Below, in pieces: positions 33,815 through 47,720 of a DNA stretch of 64,000 nt. The stretch's first letter is position 1. Every line of letters starts with the position of its first letter. The notes under the pieces are model-generated. The model was given only the letters and a program-made list of their open reading frames with translations, did no database searches and had not been told where the DNA came from. The DNA is from Microlunatus parietis (GTDB lineage: Bacteria; Actinomycetota; Actinomycetes; Propionibacteriales; Propionibacteriaceae): the NCBI RefSeq assembly GCF_013407955.1, contig NZ_JACCBU010000001.1, positions 2,356,001 through 2,420,000 on the forward strand, given 5' to 3'. The position numbers and the translations under genes were made by a program.

Positions 33815-34639
33815 ATGAGCAACCCGTACCCGCCACCGCAGAAGCGGTTGATGCGCAGCAGTTCGAACAAGGTGCTGGCCGGCGTCTGTGGCGGGCTCGC
33901 CGAGTATCTGAACATGGACGTGACCCTGGTCCGGGTGCTCTGGGTCGTGCTCACCCTGGTCACCGGCGGCGGCATCGGCGTGATCGCCTACATCGTGATG
34001 GCGCTGGCCGTACCGGAGAACACGACGCCCGGCGGGTACCCGTCGGTGAACGGCCCGCAGCCGGGTGAGCCGTCGCAGTCGTACGCGCCGTACCAGCCGC
34101 CGCAGCAGCAGAGCGCCGACCCGGTCTGGGGCAACTCGGGCGCGCCGTGGGAGCAGTCGCAGCAGCAGGCACCGCAGAACACGCAGCCCGGCCCGTTCCC
34201 GCAGCCGCAGCCGTCCCCGCAGCCGGAGCCGTTCCCGACGCCGGAGCCGTTCCCCAAGCCGGAACCGTTCCCGCCGGCCCCGGAGCCGACCCCGCCGGCG
34301 CCCGAGCCGACCCCGCAGCCCGAGCCGACCCCGCCGCCGCCCGAGCCGTTCCCGCCGGCGCCGGAGCCCGGTGAGCCCAAGGCCGCGGAGTCGACCTCGA
34401 CCCAGGGCTCGACCCTCTCCGACTCCAGCCTCGGCGAATCGAGCCTCGGTTCCACCTCGGACTCCGGGGATGAGGGCTCGTCCGCGACGAATTCGTACGA
34501 CTCGCCCTCCACCGAGACCGGCACCACCGAGTCGAGCTCGTCCGAGTCGGGCGCGTCCGACTCCGGCTCGAGCTCGTCCGACTCCGGCTCGAGCTCGTCC
34601 GACTCCGGCTCGAGCAGCGGATCAAGCTCGTCCACCTAA
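33815..34639 (+). CDS. PspC-domain protein with Pro-rich and Ser/Asp-rich tail
   Basis: A 274-aa protein preceded by a strong AAAGGAG site. The PspC domain spans about 10-66 (KVLAGVCGGLAEYLNMDVTL and a helix with VTGGGIGVIAYIVMALAVPE). A Gln/Pro-rich region follows, with repeated PEPFP/PEPTP units (about 125-190), and a C-terminal 85 residues almost entirely Ser, Thr, Asp, Glu and Gly, including three repeats of DSGSSSS encoded by a 21-bp DNA repeat near 34558-34620. The tail should be disordered and may lie outside the membrane. It is the last gene of the PspC operon and ends at a strong bidirectional hairpin. Confidence 0.85.
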   Translation: MSNPYPPPQKRLMRSSSNKVLAGVCGGLAEYLNMDVTLVRVLWVVLTLVTGGGIGVIAYIVMALAVPENTTPGGYPSVNGPQPGEPSQSYAPYQPPQQQSADPVWGNSGAPWEQSQQQAPQNTQPGPFPQPQPSPQPEPFPTPEPFPKPEPFPPAPEPTPPAPEPTPQPEPTPPPPEPFPPAPEPGEPKAAESTSTQGSTLSDSSLGESSLGSTSDSGDEGSSATNSYDSPSTETGTTESSSSESGASDSGSSSSDSGSSSSDSGSSSGSSSST

Positions 34640-34677
34640 CCCGACCCCTCCCCTACCCGCCCCGGAGTCGCCTCACC

Positions 34678-34733
34678 GAGTGTGAGGTTACGACCACGAA
34701 ATCGGTCCGATTCGTGGTCGCAGCCTCACACTC
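34678..34733. terminator. Long bidirectional hairpin overlapping a stop codon
   Basis: Arms of about 27 bp pair with only a few mismatches: GAGTGTGAGG and CGACCACGAA(A)TCGG on the left, CCGATTCGTGGTCG and CCTCACACTC on the right. It separates the end of the PspC gene (+) from the convergent DUF559-type gene, whose TGA stop (34726-34728) lies inside the right arm. Probably the terminator for both. Confidence 0.8.
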
Positions 34734-35625
34734 GACGCGATTCAAAGAGGGTTTGCCAGAGGTTGGTGTAGCGGGGGCGCGGGCCGCGGTAACCGCGGTC
34801 GGTCAGGGCTTTGTGGACCGTCTCGGCGATCTCGCGAGGATGCTTCATCCGCCCATGAGTCACGCGAATGATCCGATAGCCGGCCGCCACGGCCGCCTCG
34901 TGACGTGCGATGTCACGACTCCACTGCATCGGGTCGGTCCGGTGCTGGTCGCCGTCGTACTCGACGATCGTCTTGAACTCCTCGAGAACCAGATCCATCT
35001 GCCCGATCGGCTCATCGGCAGTGCCGATCCTGGGGTTGCAACGGGGCTCCGGTAGGCCGGCCAGGACGAGCAGAAGACGGAGCTCGGACTCCTTCGGCGA
35101 GTCGACGCCGGACTGCGCCAGGCCCGCCGCGCTCCGCGCCAGTCGGCAGCCGCGGCCGGACGCCGACGTTGCCGCGGCGCCCAACTCCGCGGGCGTGACC
35201 CGACGTAGCCGGATCAACCAGTCGGCCGCGGCCACCGGATCGACAAGGTCGAGGTCTGCACAGGCGGCGAGCCACGCCGCCTGAGGTGTCGCGATCCGGC
35301 GGCGGGAGTCCGGGAGGCACCTGACCCGGCTCAGCCGTACGCCGCTTCGGACGGTCTGGCCCGCGGTCTCGGTCGCCACCCGGATCGGCTCCGGCGAGCC
35401 GATCTCGACCCCGGGCAGCCAGAGCGCCGTCACCCCGGTGATCACGGCATCCGCGGGCGACACCAGGACGGCGGCGGCAGCGCGCTCGGTCAGCGTCGGC
35501 TCCTCCGATCCGGTCGCGTACACCCCTCGGGTCAACCGGCGAAACCGGGCAGACCGCCGGAGCTGACGCGCCGTCAACCCGTGCCGAGACGCGGCGGGCA
35601 CGGTGATCAACCGTGGAGGTTCCAC
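34726..35625 (-). CDS. DUF559-type protein with AbiEi-like N-terminal helix-turn-helix region
   Basis: A 299-aa protein of a type common in actinobacteria. The N-terminus (GLTARQLRRSARFRRLTRGVY) resembles the winged-helix start of AbiEi-type proteins. The C-terminal part (about 205-280) has the Vsr/DUF559 endonuclease-like fold: QMDLVLEEFKTIVEYDGDQH, then an RxxW-type helix and RIIRVTHG. Whether it cleaves DNA is unknown; the VEYDGDQH segment keeps acidic residues used in that fold. The start is a GTG at 35625. It is unlinked to any partner antitoxin, so a toxin-antitoxin role is not supported. Confidence 0.75.
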   Translation of the reverse strand: MEPPRLITVPAASRHGLTARQLRRSARFRRLTRGVYATGSEEPTLTERAAAAVLVSPADAVITGVTALWLPGVEIGSPEPIRVATETAGQTVRSGVRLSRVRCLPDSRRRIATPQAAWLAACADLDLVDPVAAADWLIRLRRVTPAELGAAATSASGRGCRLARSAAGLAQSGVDSPKESELRLLLVLAGLPEPRCNPRIGTADEPIGQMDLVLEEFKTIVEYDGDQHRTDPMQWSRDIARHEAAVAAGYRIIRVTHGRMKHPREIAETVHKALTDRGYRGPRPRYTNLWQTLFESRRV

Positions 35626-35709
35626 GGCAACAACACCAACACGCGGGGCGTCCTCCCCGCCACCCCGGGCCCCAGTTATCCACAGGCCAGGGAACCCGGA
35701 GTGCAGCGA

Positions 35710-37368
35710 TCAAGCGAGGGCGCCGGCGAGGGAGCGACCTACGGTTCGGCCGCTGAACAGGCAGCCGCCGAGGAACGTACCCTCCAAGGCCCGATAGCCG
35801 TGCAAGCCGCCACCGCCGAAACCGGCCGCTTCGCCCGCCGCGTAGACGCCCGGGAGGACGTCGCCGCCTGGGACCAGGACGCGGCCGTCGAGGTCGGTCT
35901 CCAGGCCGCCGAGGGTCTTCCGGGTGAGGACGTGCAGGCGTACGGCGACCAACGGGCCGCCGGTGCCGGCTCGGCCGGGATGCTTGCGGTCCAACAGGGT
36001 GTGCGGCGGGACGACGCGCATCAGCTTGTCGACGACGAACTGCCGGGCGGCCGTGATCGCGGTGATCTGCGGATCCTTGCCGAGGCCGCTGCCGACCTGG
36101 AGGTCGCGCAGCTCGATGGTCTGGCGCAACACGTCCGGGTCGATCCGGTGGTCCGGGGTCAGCTGGTTCATCTTCACGGCCAGTTCGGCGACGGTCTGGG
36201 CGGTCAGGAAGTCGACGCCGTGGTCGAGGAACGCGCGCACCTCCGGGGTCGGGCCGGGCGCAACCCGGCCGGCCAGCAGCCGCAGGTTCTTGCCGGTCAG
36301 GTCGGCGTTCTGCTCCGAACCGGACAGCGCGAACTCCTTGCCGACGGTCTCGACGTCGGTGACGAACCAGGAGTGGTCGTGGCCGGCCGCGGTGATGGCG
36401 CGCAGCGCGCCCAGGGCGTCGAAGCCCGGGAACAGCGGCGCGGGCAGCCGGCGGCCCTCGGCGTCCAGCCAGAGCGAGGACGGGCCGGGCAGGATCCGGA
36501 TGCCGTGCCGGGTCCAGACCGGCGAATGGTTGACGATGCCCTCCGGGTAGTGCCACATCCGGTCCGGGTTGATCACCCGGGCGCCGGCCGCCTGGGCCAC
36601 CTCGAGCATCGAGCCGTCGACGTAGTCGGGCACGCCGATGATCATGTTCTTCGGCGGCTCGCCCCAGACCCGCGGCCAGTTCTTGCGGACCAGGTCGAGA
36701 TTGCCGCCGATGCCGCCGGCCGCGATCACCACGGCCTGCGCCGAGAACGTGAACCCGCCCACCTCCGTCCGTTCGGTACGGACACCGCGCGGCGCATCGG
36801 ACGGGGACAGCACGGACCCGGTCACCGTGACGCCGTCGGCACCGGCCGCCAGCCCGGTGACCCGGTGCCGGTTCCGCAGCCGTACCCGCGGCGAGGCGAG
36901 CACCTGGTTCGCGAACGGTTCGACCAACCCGGGACCGGTGCCCCAGGTGACGTGGAAACGGGGCACCGAGTTGCCGTGCCCGGGCGTCGCGTAGCCGCCG
37001 CGCTCGGCCCACTGCACCAGCGGGAACCAGCGCACGCCGAGCCCGTGCAGCCAGCTGCGGGCGTCCCCGGCCGCGAAGTGCACGAAGGACTCGGCCCATT
37101 TCCGGGGCCAGTAGTCCTCGTCCCGGTCGAACCCGGCCGAGCCGTACCAGTCGGCCAGCGCGAGCTCTTCGCAGTCCCGGACCCCGAGCCGGCGCTGCTC
37201 CGGCGTGTCGATCAGGAACAGCCCGCCGAACGACCAGTGCGCCTGGCCGCCGAGGGACTGGATCGGCTCCGCGTCCAGCAGCAGCACGGACTTCCCCGCC
37301 TCGGCGAGTTCCGCCGTCGCGACCAGGCCGGACAGGCCGGCGCCGACCACGATCACATCAGCGTCCAT
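35710..37368 (-). CDS. FAD-binding dehydrogenase (fumarate reductase/ketosteroid dehydrogenase-like)
   Basis: A 552-aa flavoprotein. The N-terminal dinucleotide fold starts [18 protein letters not shown] (about 4-21), followed by the acidic LLLDAEP. A second FAD contact is [12 protein letters not shown], and the C-terminal end has [18 protein letters not shown] and [12 protein letters not shown], diagnostic of FAD-dependent oxidoreductase 2 proteins such as KstD and soluble fumarate reductases. Many actinobacterial relatives are annotated as FAD-binding dehydrogenases of unknown substrate. The start at 37368 (MDADVIVVG) gives the standard N-terminus. It is divergent from guaA. Confidence 0.88.
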   Translation of the reverse strand: MDADVIVVGAGLSGLVATAELAEAGKSVLLLDAEPIQSLGGQAHWSFGGLFLIDTPEQRRLGVRDCEELALADWYGSAGFDRDEDYWPRKWAESFVHFAAGDARSWLHGLGVRWFPLVQWAERGGYATPGHGNSVPRFHVTWGTGPGLVEPFANQVLASPRVRLRNRHRVTGLAAGADGVTVTGSVLSPSDAPRGVRTERTEVGGFTFSAQAVVIAAGGIGGNLDLVRKNWPRVWGEPPKNMIIGVPDYVDGSMLEVAQAAGARVINPDRMWHYPEGIVNHSPVWTRHGIRILPGPSSLWLDAEGRRLPAPLFPGFDALGALRAITAAGHDHSWFVTDVETVGKEFALSGSEQNADLTGKNLRLLAGRVAPGPTPEVRAFLDHGVDFLTAQTVAELAVKMNQLTPDHRIDPDVLRQTIELRDLQVGSGLGKDPQITAITAARQFVVDKLMRVVPPHTLLDRKHPGRAGTGGPLVAVRLHVLTRKTLGGLETDLDGRVLVPGGDVLPGVYAAGEAAGFGGGGLHGYRALEGTFLGGCLFSGRTVGRSLAGALA

Positions 37369-37408
37369 GGCTGCATGCTGCCAGGTTTTGTGCGGGTTGG
37401 GCCATGGA

Positions 37409-37414
37409 TAGACT
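37409..37414 (+). promoter_or_regulatory. Probable -10 box (TAGACT) of guaA
   Basis: TAGACT in the 89-bp spacer between the divergent FAD dehydrogenase and guaA, leaving a leader of about 35-40 nt before the ATG at 37458 with GAGAAGG as a possible ribosome binding site. Confidence 0.4.
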
Positions 37415-37457
37415 TCCGGCTTCCCCACCGTTGACGTCTGAGAAGGCCGCGAACCCT

Positions 37458-39032
<1,575 letters not shown>

Positions 39033-39100
39033 TCAACTAGCGCACCAGCGGGTCAGCATCGGCCCGCATATTGCCGTCCCCTGGACGCCGTCGCCGGAAG

Positions 39101-39126
39101 TGCATTCGACGTACAACCGGAATGCA
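39101..39126. promoter_or_regulatory. 7-bp inverted repeat upstream of the sigma factor gene
   Basis: TGCATTC and GAATGCA are exact reverse complements with a 12-nt spacer, 93 bp before the ATG of the ECF sigma factor. TAGACA follows at 39138-39143 and could be a -10 box. The 187-bp guaA-sigma spacer contains no other feature I can support. Confidence 0.35.
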
Positions 39127-39219
39127 GCCGTGGCGTAGACATGGAGCCTCAGGCGCACCGCGAAGCCCCAGCGCTCGTCCCCGCTCGGCCCGGACGCCTG
39201 CCCATCGCGGGGGAAGGTC

Positions 39220-39723
39220 ATGGATCCTGAAACGTTCGACGCCTTCTATACAACGTCGTTCGGCCGACTGGTCGGTCAGGTCTATGCCATGTGCGGAAAC
39301 TTCACCGAGGCCCAGGACTGCGTCCAAGAGGCGTTCGTCCGGGCCTGGGACAAGCGGCACACGCTGGATCCCGACCTGGCGCCCGAGGCCTGGGTGCGAA
39401 CGGTCGCGTACCGCCTCGCGGTCAGCCGCTGGCGCCGGGCGAAGCGGGCCCTGCAGCCGCCGGACCGGGCCAAGCAACCGGCCCGGACGCCGGCCGAACC
39501 CGACGTGACCGGCATCGCGCTGGCCCGAGCCCTGGCCGGGCTTCCGGCCGAGCAGCGCCGGGCCATCGTGCTGCACCACCTCTGTGACCTGTCGGTCGCC
39601 GAGGTCGCGCGGGAGGTCGGGGCGCCGGAGGGGACGATCAAGGCCCGGCTGTCCCGCGGCCGGGCCGCCCTGGCCGCCCAGTTGGGCAACGACGATCCCG
39701 TACCCACGCCGCGGGCGGCCTGA
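39220..39723 (+). CDS. ECF RNA polymerase sigma factor (SigE family)
   Basis: A 167-aa sigma factor with region 2 (FYTTSFGRLVGQVYAMCG, then EAQDCVQEAFVRAWD) and region 4 (LPAEQRRAIVLHHLCDLSVAEVAREVG then GTIKARLSRGR). Length and sequence fit the SigE-type ECF group of actinobacteria. Such genes are usually followed by an anti-sigma factor; here the next gene is convergent and belongs to a defence operon, so any partner has been lost or lies elsewhere. GGAAGG precedes the ATG. Confidence 0.9.
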   Translation: MDPETFDAFYTTSFGRLVGQVYAMCGNFTEAQDCVQEAFVRAWDKRHTLDPDLAPEAWVRTVAYRLAVSRWRRAKRALQPPDRAKQPARTPAEPDVTGIALARALAGLPAEQRRAIVLHHLCDLSVAEVAREVGAPEGTIKARLSRGRAALAAQLGNDDPVPTPRAA

Positions 39724-39765
39724 CCCGCCCCTGCTCTCGGCAGGTCACGACCTTGGTGCCCGGTC

Positions 39766-42700
39766 CTACTCCGCCTCGAAGCCGGCCTGGTCGAACCGGA
39801 GCACCGTCGCGTTCTCGGAGATCGTCCGCCGCCGCGCCTCGTCGAAGCCGTCTCCGGCGAGCGCCTCGATCTCCACCCGCACCGTCAGTCGGATGCCCTG
39901 GGCGTTGAGATGGGCGAGCACCTCGTCGGAGATCTTCTTGAAGTCCAGCGTGTAACGCTCGGAATCGAGCGTCTTGCTGCCGAAGAATCGACGGTCCAGC
40001 TCGACCGTGACCGGGGGACGTTCGATATCGAACGAGCCGGGCCTCGACGGGTCCGCCACCGGATCGGGGCTGGGTTCGCCGACGGACTCCTGCTGCTGCT
40101 CCTGCTGTCGCTGCTGCTCCGCGATCTCGTACCTGACGATCAACGTCGCGTTGGTGACTGCGCCGTCCAGCCGCCCGGTGCCGATCCGAAGACCGACGTA
40201 CCGTTCGCCGTCGTGACCCTCAGCGAGGGCGAACCCGTCGTTGAGCAGTAGCGGCTGGTTGAGCACTCCGTCGAAGAGGACCGAGGAGTCCCGCAGTCGA
40301 GGCATGTAGGGGTACGACGCGAAGAGCTGCCACAGGTCGCCGACCGCCACGTGACCGCTCTCCCAGATCTTCGGTACCCGGTCGATGGCCAACTTGATGT
40401 TGAGCGCGGCGGTCTGCTGCGCGAGCCTCCCGTCGCCGGCGAGCTTCTTGGTCACGCGTTCGGCGAGAGAGGCTGCGGAGCCTTCGACCTTGGTGACCGC
40501 GATCTCGAACGGGCCGCTTGGATTGGGAGCGTCCGGCACCAGACCCCACTGGTAGGCGCCCAGCAGTCGCGCGTCGACAGTGTCGTTCGCCAACCGACGG
40601 CGCTCCTCGGCCTGGTTGCGCTGGTTCTGGGTCAGATCGAGATCGTGCGAAGCCAGGACCTCCTTCCAGGCCAGGTAGTCCCGCACCGCGGTGTCGACCT
40701 CGGCCATCCGATCCTGGTCTGCGGCAAGGTACACCACGGCATTCCGGAACGTCCTGTGGCCGGTGCCCTTCTGCTCGGTCGCGGTCTGGGCAAACTCCTT
40801 GGCACTCGATGCGCCGTTGTTGCGGGCGTGGGTGAACCTGGGATGCAGGATGACCAAGCGCGCTTCGTCGAGGTCCGGGATGTCGCCGGTGTCGTTCGGG
40901 CAGATGTGGACGTTGGCGAACCCCCCGCGGGCGCGCGTCTGTGAACTGAGCCGGGTGACGATCTCAGCCCAGACGTCCTCCTTGTGCATCCGCTCGGCCT
41001 GGTCCTTGGCCCGGCGCGTGATGTTGGCCTGCAGGTCGTACCAGTACTTGCCCTGCCCCGAGTAGAAGTACGTCGCACGATCGGCAAGCGCCGTCAGCGC
41101 AGAGTGGAAGTTGCCCGGCACGTCGCCCGGCACAGCAGTGCCGAGGAAGACCCGCTGAGTCTCGATGCCCTTGTGAGCGGAGCCGATGGTCGGAGCGGCG
41201 CCGAAGAAGACCGTCTTGGCGAGCCGCTGGGTCAGCGATCGTGCGCCGAAGACGGACCGCTCCTTGTCGATCCGGGCCGGCTCGGATCCCTCTCCTGCGA
41301 CATCGGCGTCGATGATCGCCCGCCACGAGTCGTGGAGATACTGCGCGAGCTCCGCATTGACCCGGGACGCCGCCAGCGGCAGCGAGCCCGGCATGATCAG
41401 GGGCCCGGCGTCGCCGCCGGTCCACAGCGCGTGGATCACCTCGCTCATCAGGCGCAGTACACCGCGGGTCCGCTGGAAGCGGTCAAGGCTGGACCACTCC
41501 TCGTACAGGGTGTCGAAGAGCTCGGGGTGGAGGGGATAAGTCCGCTTGATCCGGTCCTCGTACGACGCGTCGCGCGCCTCGCGGGGGAAGTCATTGTCGT
41601 GCCTGCGGTAGAACTCCACAAAGGTCCGCGCCGTCTGGCTGATCGCCGCCAGGGCCGCGGCATCGGGCTGAGTGAAGAGGCGTTGCTTGACGATGTCGTA
41701 GGCCTCGCTCGAGGAGGCTGGACGCCACTGATCCGCCACCCGGCGGACGACGTTCTGCAGGCGCTTGAGTGCCTCCAGGCCGCGAGTTCCACCGACTTCC
41801 TCGGCGCTGCCGACCACGATCTGGTTGGGATCCCGACCGGTTTCTGATGCCGGGATCGAGATCGCGAGCAGGACTCCCGGGGTGGCCTTCGCCGCCTCGG
41901 TCAGCGCCTGTGCGAAGGTGAACTGCGTGTCGAAGGTGCCGCCTGCGACCTCGCTGTCGGGCTCGACCTGATCCGGGAGTTGGCGAGCGTAGGCGACCCA
42001 CTCGTCGATGAGAATGACGGCCGGCGCATAGAACTCCAGCAGGGTATGGAGCGCGCCACCCGGATTCGTGGCCGAGCGGTCGGCCTCAGCCACAAGTTCG
42101 TACGCCTCGGCGCCGCCGAGCTGCCAGGCGAGTTCGCCCCACAGTGTCTTGATTCGTGTACCGCTCCGGGTCTCCCCTGCCGGACTGAAGTGGTTGCCGA
42201 CCAGTGCCACGCGTCGAACCGGTTCCTCCGGCAGGCCGCCGGACGCGACGAGCAGGTCCTGCAGTTCTTGTGGGTATTCGCTCAGCGACGTGCCACTGGC
42301 GAGGTGCCACAGCGAGAGCATCGAGTGCGTCTTGCCGCCACCGAAGTTGGTTTGGAGGTTGATCACCGGTGACGCGTTGCCATCGCCGGACAGCCGTCGC
42401 ACGGCGCGACCGATCAGGTCCTTGAGACCTTCGGTCAGGTACGTCCGCCGGAAGAACTCGACGGGCTGGGCGTACTCGCTGTCCTGCTCCCCCGCGCTGG
42501 CCACCTTGTAAAGATCAGCCGCGAACTCCGATGCGGGAAAATTGCCCGTCGCAACGTCGTCGTGCGGCGCGAGCACCTCCCGCCACGGTCTGAGCCCGGA
42601 AGACTCGGGGTTCGCAGCGGCTGCCGAGCGCAGCGTCCGCTGGTCGTCCTTCTCCGCCGTCACCCGGCGCAGGTCGAGCCTGATCTTGCCGATCGCATCA

Positions 42701-43089
42701 GCCGTCTCGGGCGCGTTGATAGCGACCGCGAACCGCTGTGCCGTGTCGAGCGCGCGGTAGGCGTCGTCGTTGGAGAACGGCTTCAGGTGCGCCCAGGAAT
42801 GCCGCACCTGGAGCAGTTCGCCCGCCCAAGCCTCGTGGGTGCGGCTGAACACCTTCTGCAGCGGTCGCCAGCCTTTCTTGTACCGGCTGGTCACGTTCTC
42901 GGAAAGGAACTTGAGTTGGACCGACGGGTCCCCCGGATTCACGTCATGCCCAGTACCGATGACGTCCCCATAGATCTCCACCCAGTTCTTGCCGTCTGCC
43001 GGCGGCACAGTCCGGTGCAGGAACGCCTCGATGTCCGGCGCCAACAGGTCGAACATCCTGCCAATCCGGTCGCGGTTATTGAGTGCCAT
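39766..43089 (-). CDS. DUF499 (COG1483) ATPase with HEPN-like N-terminal domain, defence operon gene 4
   Basis: An 1107-aa protein. N-terminal about 140 residues resemble the Swt1-type HEPN domain, including R-x4-H as RHSWAH (Arg96, His101), the catalytic pattern of HEPN RNases. A P-loop follows at about 250-255 (TNFGGGKTHSMLSL), with VILIDEWVAYARQL as the likely Walker B. Central and C-terminal parts match DUF499, including a Gln-rich stretch (about 1008-1020). DUF499 ATPases are found with DUF1156 methyltransferases in defence islands. The start at 43089 (MALNNRDRIG) lies one base after the GmrSD stop, so they are coupled. Whether the HEPN part cleaves RNA is inference. Confidence 0.88.
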   Translation of the reverse strand: MALNNRDRIGRMFDLLAPDIEAFLHRTVPPADGKNWVEIYGDVIGTGHDVNPGDPSVQLKFLSENVTSRYKKGWRPLQKVFSRTHEAWAGELLQVRHSWAHLKPFSNDDAYRALDTAQRFAVAINAPETADAIGKIRLDLRRVTAEKDDQRTLRSAAAANPESSGLRPWREVLAPHDDVATGNFPASEFAADLYKVASAGEQDSEYAQPVEFFRRTYLTEGLKDLIGRAVRRLSGDGNASPVINLQTNFGGGKTHSMLSLWHLASGTSLSEYPQELQDLLVASGGLPEEPVRRVALVGNHFSPAGETRSGTRIKTLWGELAWQLGGAEAYELVAEADRSATNPGGALHTLLEFYAPAVILIDEWVAYARQLPDQVEPDSEVAGGTFDTQFTFAQALTEAAKATPGVLLAISIPASETGRDPNQIVVGSAEEVGGTRGLEALKRLQNVVRRVADQWRPASSSEAYDIVKQRLFTQPDAAALAAISQTARTFVEFYRRHDNDFPREARDASYEDRIKRTYPLHPELFDTLYEEWSSLDRFQRTRGVLRLMSEVIHALWTGGDAGPLIMPGSLPLAASRVNAELAQYLHDSWRAIIDADVAGEGSEPARIDKERSVFGARSLTQRLAKTVFFGAAPTIGSAHKGIETQRVFLGTAVPGDVPGNFHSALTALADRATYFYSGQGKYWYDLQANITRRAKDQAERMHKEDVWAEIVTRLSSQTRARGGFANVHICPNDTGDIPDLDEARLVILHPRFTHARNNGASSAKEFAQTATEQKGTGHRTFRNAVVYLAADQDRMAEVDTAVRDYLAWKEVLASHDLDLTQNQRNQAEERRRLANDTVDARLLGAYQWGLVPDAPNPSGPFEIAVTKVEGSAASLAERVTKKLAGDGRLAQQTAALNIKLAIDRVPKIWESGHVAVGDLWQLFASYPYMPRLRDSSVLFDGVLNQPLLLNDGFALAEGHDGERYVGLRIGTGRLDGAVTNATLIVRYEIAEQQRQQEQQQESVGEPSPDPVADPSRPGSFDIERPPVTVELDRRFFGSKTLDSERYTLDFKKISDEVLAHLNAQGIRLTVRVEIEALAGDGFDEARRRTISENATVLRFDQAGFEAE

Positions 43090-43090
43090 G

Positions 43091-44763
43091 TCAATCCACC
43101 TGCCATTCGTGAACAAGGAGATCTACGAGCTGCTTCTGCCTGGCCTCGATGACGTCGGGCGTCCAGGTTTCGTATTCGAGTACCTGGGTGGTGAGCGCGA
43201 ACACGGAGGAACCCTTTACTCCACCGAAGTAGCGCGACTTCTTGGCAGCGAAGTCGTAATTGCGCGCCTGGCTGTTCTTCCTGCGATTGAGTAATAGGAG
43301 ATTTCCCAGCCGGTGGGTCCAATCGTCCCGCTGCTCCTCGGTGAAATCCGCTAGCCATTGCGACCCTTCGGCTGGGGTCTGCGGCAGAACATGCTCGATG
43401 CTGATGATGCTGTGCTTGTACGTGGCCCCGGGATCCTTGGCCAGCAGTTCGTCAAGCCGAAGCATGACATAGCGCGCTCGCCGAGTTTGCATGCGGTAAA
43501 TCTGCCCGTTGATGGCGTTCCGCGTTTCCCGACGCTCCTCATCGGTGAGCTCGAGCGCCGGAGCCGACAGCTCCTTGCCAGCCTTGAGCTCATTGACCAG
43601 GTCGAGATACCGGGTAATGCGTGGCGTCGTGTAGACGCCCCGCATGAGAAAGCTCGCTGCCAGCCGCTCGAGCCTGTCGAGGAAGGTGGCAAGGAACTCC
43701 GCGTCGTCGCTGTGCTCCTTGAGTGCCCACAACGCAGCGGGCCGCCAATCCTTGTTGTCGATCATCGCGAGTCGCTGGAGCCGATGGTTGACTGCTTCCC
43801 ACTCGGCGCCGTGCCCGAAGTCTTGCACGACAGTGCGCTCGAAAGCCCTGCTATAAGGCAGGATCAGGTCGTCCACGAAGTTCGCGGCAGCCCCCGCCGT
43901 GAGGTAACCGTTGAGCACCTGATCGGGGAACTCCTTGAGGAGCTCCTGGCGTGGAAGCTTCCCACTCACAATGGTGCGGACATCGCGGAAGAGGTCAGTG
44001 AAACCCTCACTGCCGAGCACTGCCTCGGCGTCCTCCCAGCGCTTGGCATAGTCGGAGTCGGCCGGGAACTTGCTCATCACCTCCGACTTGAAAATGTCCG
44101 TCGGCGCCAGATCAAGACCGCGTGCGTTCATCACACTGAAGATCCGGTAGGCGCTGTCGAGGTTCGCGGTGGCAACGACGACCAGGTAGGTGTTGGTCGT
44201 CATCAGGGTCGCGAGTTCCTGGCGCCGATCCTCACCCCACGCCGACAGGCGCTCGTGCAGGACTTTGGCGTTGTCGCGAATCGCCCGCTTGGATTCCGTG
44301 TCCGCTGCATTGTCCGAAAGACCAACAAGGACCGCGATCTTTCCCGGATTCTGCACGTAGGACTGGAAGAATTCAGCCTCCTGCTCCCTCAGCAATAGCC
44401 GCGGCTTGGAGGGCGTGCGCGTCACCGGATTGCCTGGCTCGGTGACGTAGGCTCCGAGGGCCCGCCCGTAGACGTCATCAGTGCTGAGGTCGCGAAGTGC
44501 ACCGAACAGGATGGTCAGCGTGGTGAGGCGTTGTTGTCCGTCGATGACGTCGTAGATGTCCTTCCCGGCCTCAACGAGGACCAGCGAGCCGAGGAAGTAG
44601 GGCTCATTGTCGCTGCGTTCGAGCGTGTGCTCGAGATCGTCCAGTAGCTGGATCGCCTGGTCCGTCTGCCACCGGTAGGGACGCTGGTAGGGCGGGATCC
44701 GGAAGTCGTAGTCGCTGGAGAAGACCTTCTGCAACGGCTCTTCGTGGGCCTTCAGCTCCTGTG

Positions 44764-44767
<4 letters not shown>
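43091..44767 (-). CDS. GmrSD-type DUF262/DUF1524 restriction nuclease, defence operon gene 3
   Basis: A 558-aa protein. N-terminal DUF262 domain (GmrS-like, ParB-fold NTPase): IPPYQRPYRW at about 24-33 and DVIDGQQRLTTL at 73-84. C-terminal DUF1524 (GmrD-like HNH nuclease): SIEHVLPQTP (His about 459), HRLGNLLLL (His about 485) and the asparagine in NSQARNYDF. All nuclease residues are present. GmrSD enzymes are type IV restriction systems that cleave modified (glucosylated hydroxymethylcytosine) phage DNA. Its ATG overlaps the methyltransferase stop (44764-44767), and the DUF499 start follows its stop by one base. Here it appears as an added component of a methyltransferase/ATPase system. Confidence 0.9.
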
Positions 44768-47547
<2,780 letters not shown>

Positions 47548-47720
47548 GTGCTTCTCCTTCGTGGCCTACCTGTGGGGGACCCTTCGACCCGACCTGGGTG
47601 AGCACGCCGCAGGCGTCCGCCCCCGTGCCCATGCCACTGTGCCCCGTGCCTAAACCTATGTCGTTCTTGCAGCCGATGTGCCGGAACGGTCCGACTCGTT
47701 CCACGGACCGACCCGGCGCG

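Noticed and set aside
34726..35625. Toxin-antitoxin (AbiEi) role for the DUF559-type protein
   Set aside because: Only the N-terminal helix-turn-helix resembles AbiEi. No AbiEii nucleotidyltransferase partner is adjacent, and DUF559 proteins are widespread singletons.
39033..39219. A tRNA or small RNA in the guaA-sigma spacer
   Set aside because: No cloverleaf, anticodon arm or acceptor stem could be formed. Only a short 7-bp inverted repeat is present.
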